NCBI RefSeq assembly: GCF_900539295.1
Contig: NZ_UQBH01000011.1
Location: 1-62,934 of the forward strand
Length of the DNA: 62,934 nt
Direction: 5' to 3'
Source: an uncultured Megasphaera sp.
GTDB lineage: Bacteria; Bacillota; Negativicutes; Veillonellales; Megasphaeraceae
In this document: one piece after another, positions 61,174-62,934 of the stretch
Numbering within the stretch: the stretch's first letter is position 1
How the letters are laid out: each line of letters opens with the position of its first letter
The notes under the pieces: model-generated
Told to the model about the DNA's origin: nothing
Seen by the model: only the letters and a program-made list of their open reading frames with translations
Database searches by the model: none
Translations under genes and position numbers: made by a program

Positions 61174-62097
61174 TTGAAGAAACGAAGAATTTTATTATTT
61201 CCCTTAACCCTGTTGTTGACCTTTATGCTCATCCTGGCCGGCTGCGCCAACAGCGTCACGTCCATGGCCTCGTCCGGCGCCAGTGCCGTTCAGTCCCTGA
61301 CCGACTCCGATAAAGACCTGCGCGTGTCGATCTTGAACGTCGGCCAGGCCGATGCGGCCCTCATCCAGTATAAGGGCAAGAACATGCTCATCGACACGGG
61401 CGACGTCGACAGCCGCGATTCGCTGGTTCAGCAGCTTAAGGCCCGCAGCGTCAAGGACATCGACGCCATCATCATCACCCATCCCCACGGCGACCACATG
61501 GGCGGTATGGCAGCCCTGTTCAAAGCCTTTAACATCAAACAGATCTACGATAACGGCCAGATTGCCAACACGGCCATGTACCGCAATTATTTAAAGAACA
61601 TCAAGGCTAAGAAGATCCCTTACAAGGTATTGAAGAAAGGGGACACCCTGACCCTCGGCGATGACGTCACCTTTACGGTCCTCTCGCCGGGCACGATTTT
61701 TACCAAGGAGAATACGACCGGCGTGTCAGAAAGCGGCTTGACCAACGATAACTCCATCGTCGGCAAGCTGACCTACGGCAAGTTCTCCATGCTGTTCACC
61801 GGCGATGCCCAGAAAGAAGTGGAACAGCAGCTTCTCAAAGAGGACATCAAGGCCGACATCCTAAAAGTCGGCCACCACGGCAGCAAGACGTCGTCGTCCG
61901 ATGCCTTCGTGAAGGCCGTAGCCCCCAAGGCGGCGACCATTTCCTGCGGCGTCAATAACTCCTATAAATTTCCGCATGAACCGACCTTGAAGACCCTTCA
62001 GAAATACCATGTCGACGTCTATCGGACGGACCGCAACGGCGTCATTACCATCAAGACCGACGGTTCGTCGTACAGCATTGAAAAGGAGCATGAATGA
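61174..62097 (+). CDS. ComEC-like metallo-beta-lactamase lipoprotein
   Basis: A 307-residue lipoprotein (lipobox LAGC, C24) with a metallo-beta-lactamase domain like the C-terminus of ComEC: LNVGQADAALIQ, IDTG, THPHGDHMGG, FTGDAQ and VGHHGS. Likely an extracytoplasmic nuclease or phosphodiesterase. Substrate unknown. It lacks ComEC's membrane channel. TTG 61174 follows GGAGG. ATGA overlap with the DUF3006 gene. Confidence 0.88.
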   Translation: MKKRRILLFPLTLLLTFMLILAGCANSVTSMASSGASAVQSLTDSDKDLRVSILNVGQADAALIQYKGKNMLIDTGDVDSRDSLVQQLKARSVKDIDAIIITHPHGDHMGGMAALFKAFNIKQIYDNGQIANTAMYRNYLKNIKAKKIPYKVLKKGDTLTLGDDVTFTVLSPGTIFTKENTTGVSESGLTNDNSIVGKLTYGKFSMLFTGDAQKEVEQQLLKEDIKADILKVGHHGSKTSSSDAFVKAVAPKAATISCGVNNSYKFPHEPTLKTLQKYHVDVYRTDRNGVITIKTDGSSYSIEKEHE

Positions 62098-62318
62098 TGA
62101 AAAAAGAACTCATCGGAAGCATCGACCGCATTACGGAACAGACAGCTTACATCATCTTGAATGACGATGAACATGAACTCCAGTTTCCCGTCGAACTCCT
62201 GCCCGAAGGGGCCGATGAAGGCATGGCCTTTACCCTGACCATCGAGCGCAATGAAGCGGAAGAACAGAAGTTAGCCGAAGACATCGCCGCCCTTCGCAAG
62301 AGCCTGGAAGAAGGCTGA
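62094..62318 (+). CDS. DUF3006-family protein
   Basis: A 74-residue acidic protein (ATG 62094 or 62097) with the DUF3006 pattern: IGSIDRITEQTAYIILNDDEHELQFPVELLPEGADEG, then a charged helix. DUF3006 genes often follow ComEC-like metallo-beta-lactamase genes in Firmicutes, as here. Function unknown. Confidence 0.85.
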   Translation: MMKKELIGSIDRITEQTAYIILNDDEHELQFPVELLPEGADEGMAFTLTIERNEAEEQKLAEDIAALRKSLEEG

Positions 62319-62326
62319 TGAAGACG

Positions 62327-62376
62327 AAGTACCCTTTGATAAGCGAGACAGCCTATCAAAGGGTACTCTTTTTTTA
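62327..62376 (+). terminator. Strong terminator after the DUF3006 gene
   Basis: AAGTACCCTTTGATA pairs with TATCAAAGGGTACT, followed by CTTTTTTTT. Confidence 0.93.
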
Positions 62377-62650
62377 TGGGGTTGATTTTCTGAAAAGACG
62401 GATAATTCAGCCTTTGAAGACCGGGTATTCTCTTTGCTTAAAACTAAATGAAATCACAGAAATGAAATGTATTCCCAAAACGAAAGGAGGTTTGATGAAT
62501 ATTGCATAGAATGTATAAATAAACACTTTATGAAATAATATGTAAAATGATTCGGTTGTAAATCGTAAAATGGTCGTAAATTAACAAATAAAAATGGCTT
62601 AATAAAGCCAATGTTTAAAAATAAGGAAATTTTTCACGAGGGACTTTGCT
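62377..62650 (+). other. AT-rich intergenic stretch with repeats and a 4-codon mini-ORF
   Basis: No gene is credible. Visible: a strong AGGAGG followed by ATG AAT ATT GCA TAG (62495-62509, four codons), four GTAAAW repeats (62542, 62558, 62565, 62576), and a TGGCTT/AAGCCA hairpin (62594-62609). The region is much richer in A and T than the rest, as expected just upstream of a strong promoter. Confidence 0.4.
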
Positions 62651-62679
62651 TTGACAGGGTAAAAACTAAAATGTATAAT
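62651..62679 (+). promoter_or_regulatory. Very strong promoter of the truncated last gene
   Basis: TTGACA (62651-62656), exactly 17 bp, TATAAT (62674-62679): full consensus. An A-rich upstream region (62580-62640) may act as an UP element. Confidence 0.8.
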
Positions 62680-62685
62680 AATTAC

Positions 62686-62872
62686 AGTGAGTGTGGTGTG
62701 AATGCAGGCAGCACTCGCCAGACAGAGCAGACAAACGATATGATTCAAGGCAGTAAAAGAGAGGAAACTAGGACAACTCGCCAATGAACCCTTGAAGAAT
62801 AACGTTTCGACACTCGCCCGTAACGGTGTAAGTCTTACAGAAACTTATTTTATCGAAAAGGGGTTATTACTC
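62686..62872 (+). promoter_or_regulatory. Long 5' leader with three ACTCGCC boxes
   Basis: About 187 nt separate the predicted transcription start from the ATG at 62873. ACTCGCC occurs at 62713, 62776 and 62812. GAGTG at 62691 can pair with the first box's CACTC. AAGGGG precedes the start. The role is unknown. Long leaders often stabilise mRNAs of abundant surface proteins. Confidence 0.45.
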
Positions 62873-62934
62873 ATGAAAACCAAAGTATTAGCAGCTCTCG
62901 TAGCAACTATGGCCGTTGGCGCAACTTGTGCTTT
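62873..62934 (+). CDS. Exported protein, truncated by window end
   Basis: Only the first 20 codons are visible: MKTKVLAALVATMAVGATCA, a typical signal peptide. The strong promoter and long leader suggest an abundant surface or outer-membrane protein (for example an SLH-porin), but the sequence does not reach a domain. Confidence 0.7.
   Translation, partial: MKTKVLAALVATMAVGATCA

Noticed and set aside
62318..62509. 63-codon frame after the DUF3006 gene
   Set aside because: Its sequence is mainly the terminator hairpin and AT-rich spacer. The ATG overlaps the upstream stop but has no supporting domain or codon pattern.
62599..62784. Minus-strand 61-codon frame near the right end
   Set aside because: It runs against the consensus promoter and leader, no ribosome site, no recognisable protein.
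1..62934. CRISPR array, tRNA, rRNA or prophage
   Set aside because: No regularly spaced repeats, no tRNA-like cloverleaf noticed, no phage genes. Gene content is ordinary chromosomal.

Overview
The window fits a Megasphaera-like member of the Negativicutes, the Firmicutes that have an outer membrane. The main evidence is a 383-residue butyryl-CoA dehydrogenase next to etfBA that closely resembles the Megasphaera elsdenii enzyme, with the catalytic Glu at 367, but differs from it at several positions as I remember that sequence. Diderm traits (an RND pump with its adaptor, an ArnT-like glycosyltransferase) sit beside Firmicutes traits (a threonyl T-box, strong AGGAGG ribosome binding sites, TTGACA/TATAAT promoters, a SufU scaffold, a B. 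subtilis-type aspartokinase with an internal start). TTG and GTG starts are frequent. Coding DNA is GC-rich at third positions, which creates many long antisense shadow frames.

Layout. 1-2453: a hairpin-rich left edge, an orphan DUF2262-like gene, then a SCIFF (six-cysteine) ranthipeptide precursor with its radical SAM maturase, split by an attenuator-like hairpin. 2475-7693: sufCBDSU. 7711-10386: lgt divergent from a GH18-like exported protein. 10473-13674: leuS and a Nudix gene. 13856-17157: the bcd-etfBA operon with a possible Rex operator. 17195-19408: T-box and thrS. 19547-22153: rbgA-rnhB convergent with a CorA-like transporter. 22351-28274: smc-ftsY-thiM-thiW. 28302-33396: tetR-RND adaptor-RND pump. 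33485-34828: twin lipoproteins behind a structured leader. 34929-39696: nadE and two radical SAM genes. 39711-44213: phoH-ybeY-era-corC-recO. 44406-44903: a degenerate RAYT (REP-associated transposase) homologue. 45094-48247: a MATE pump, an HxlR regulator and trxA-trxB. 48377-49939: a siroheme reductase.

50036-54339 is the most distinctive block: a sensor kinase and response regulator, an ArnT-like glycosyltransferase and a small charged exported protein. All three transcription units carry 11-bp-spaced direct repeats at the same distance from the -10, which suggests a compact self-controlled envelope-modification regulon like PmrAB-ArnT of enterobacteria.

54405-62934: trmK-nif3, thiE, rnpB, lysC with an internal beta-subunit start, a small unknown gene, acpS, nnr, a ComEC-like lipoprotein with DUF3006, and finally a very strong promoter, a long leader and the first codons of an exported protein cut by the window edge. 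No tRNA, rRNA, CRISPR array or intact transposase was seen.
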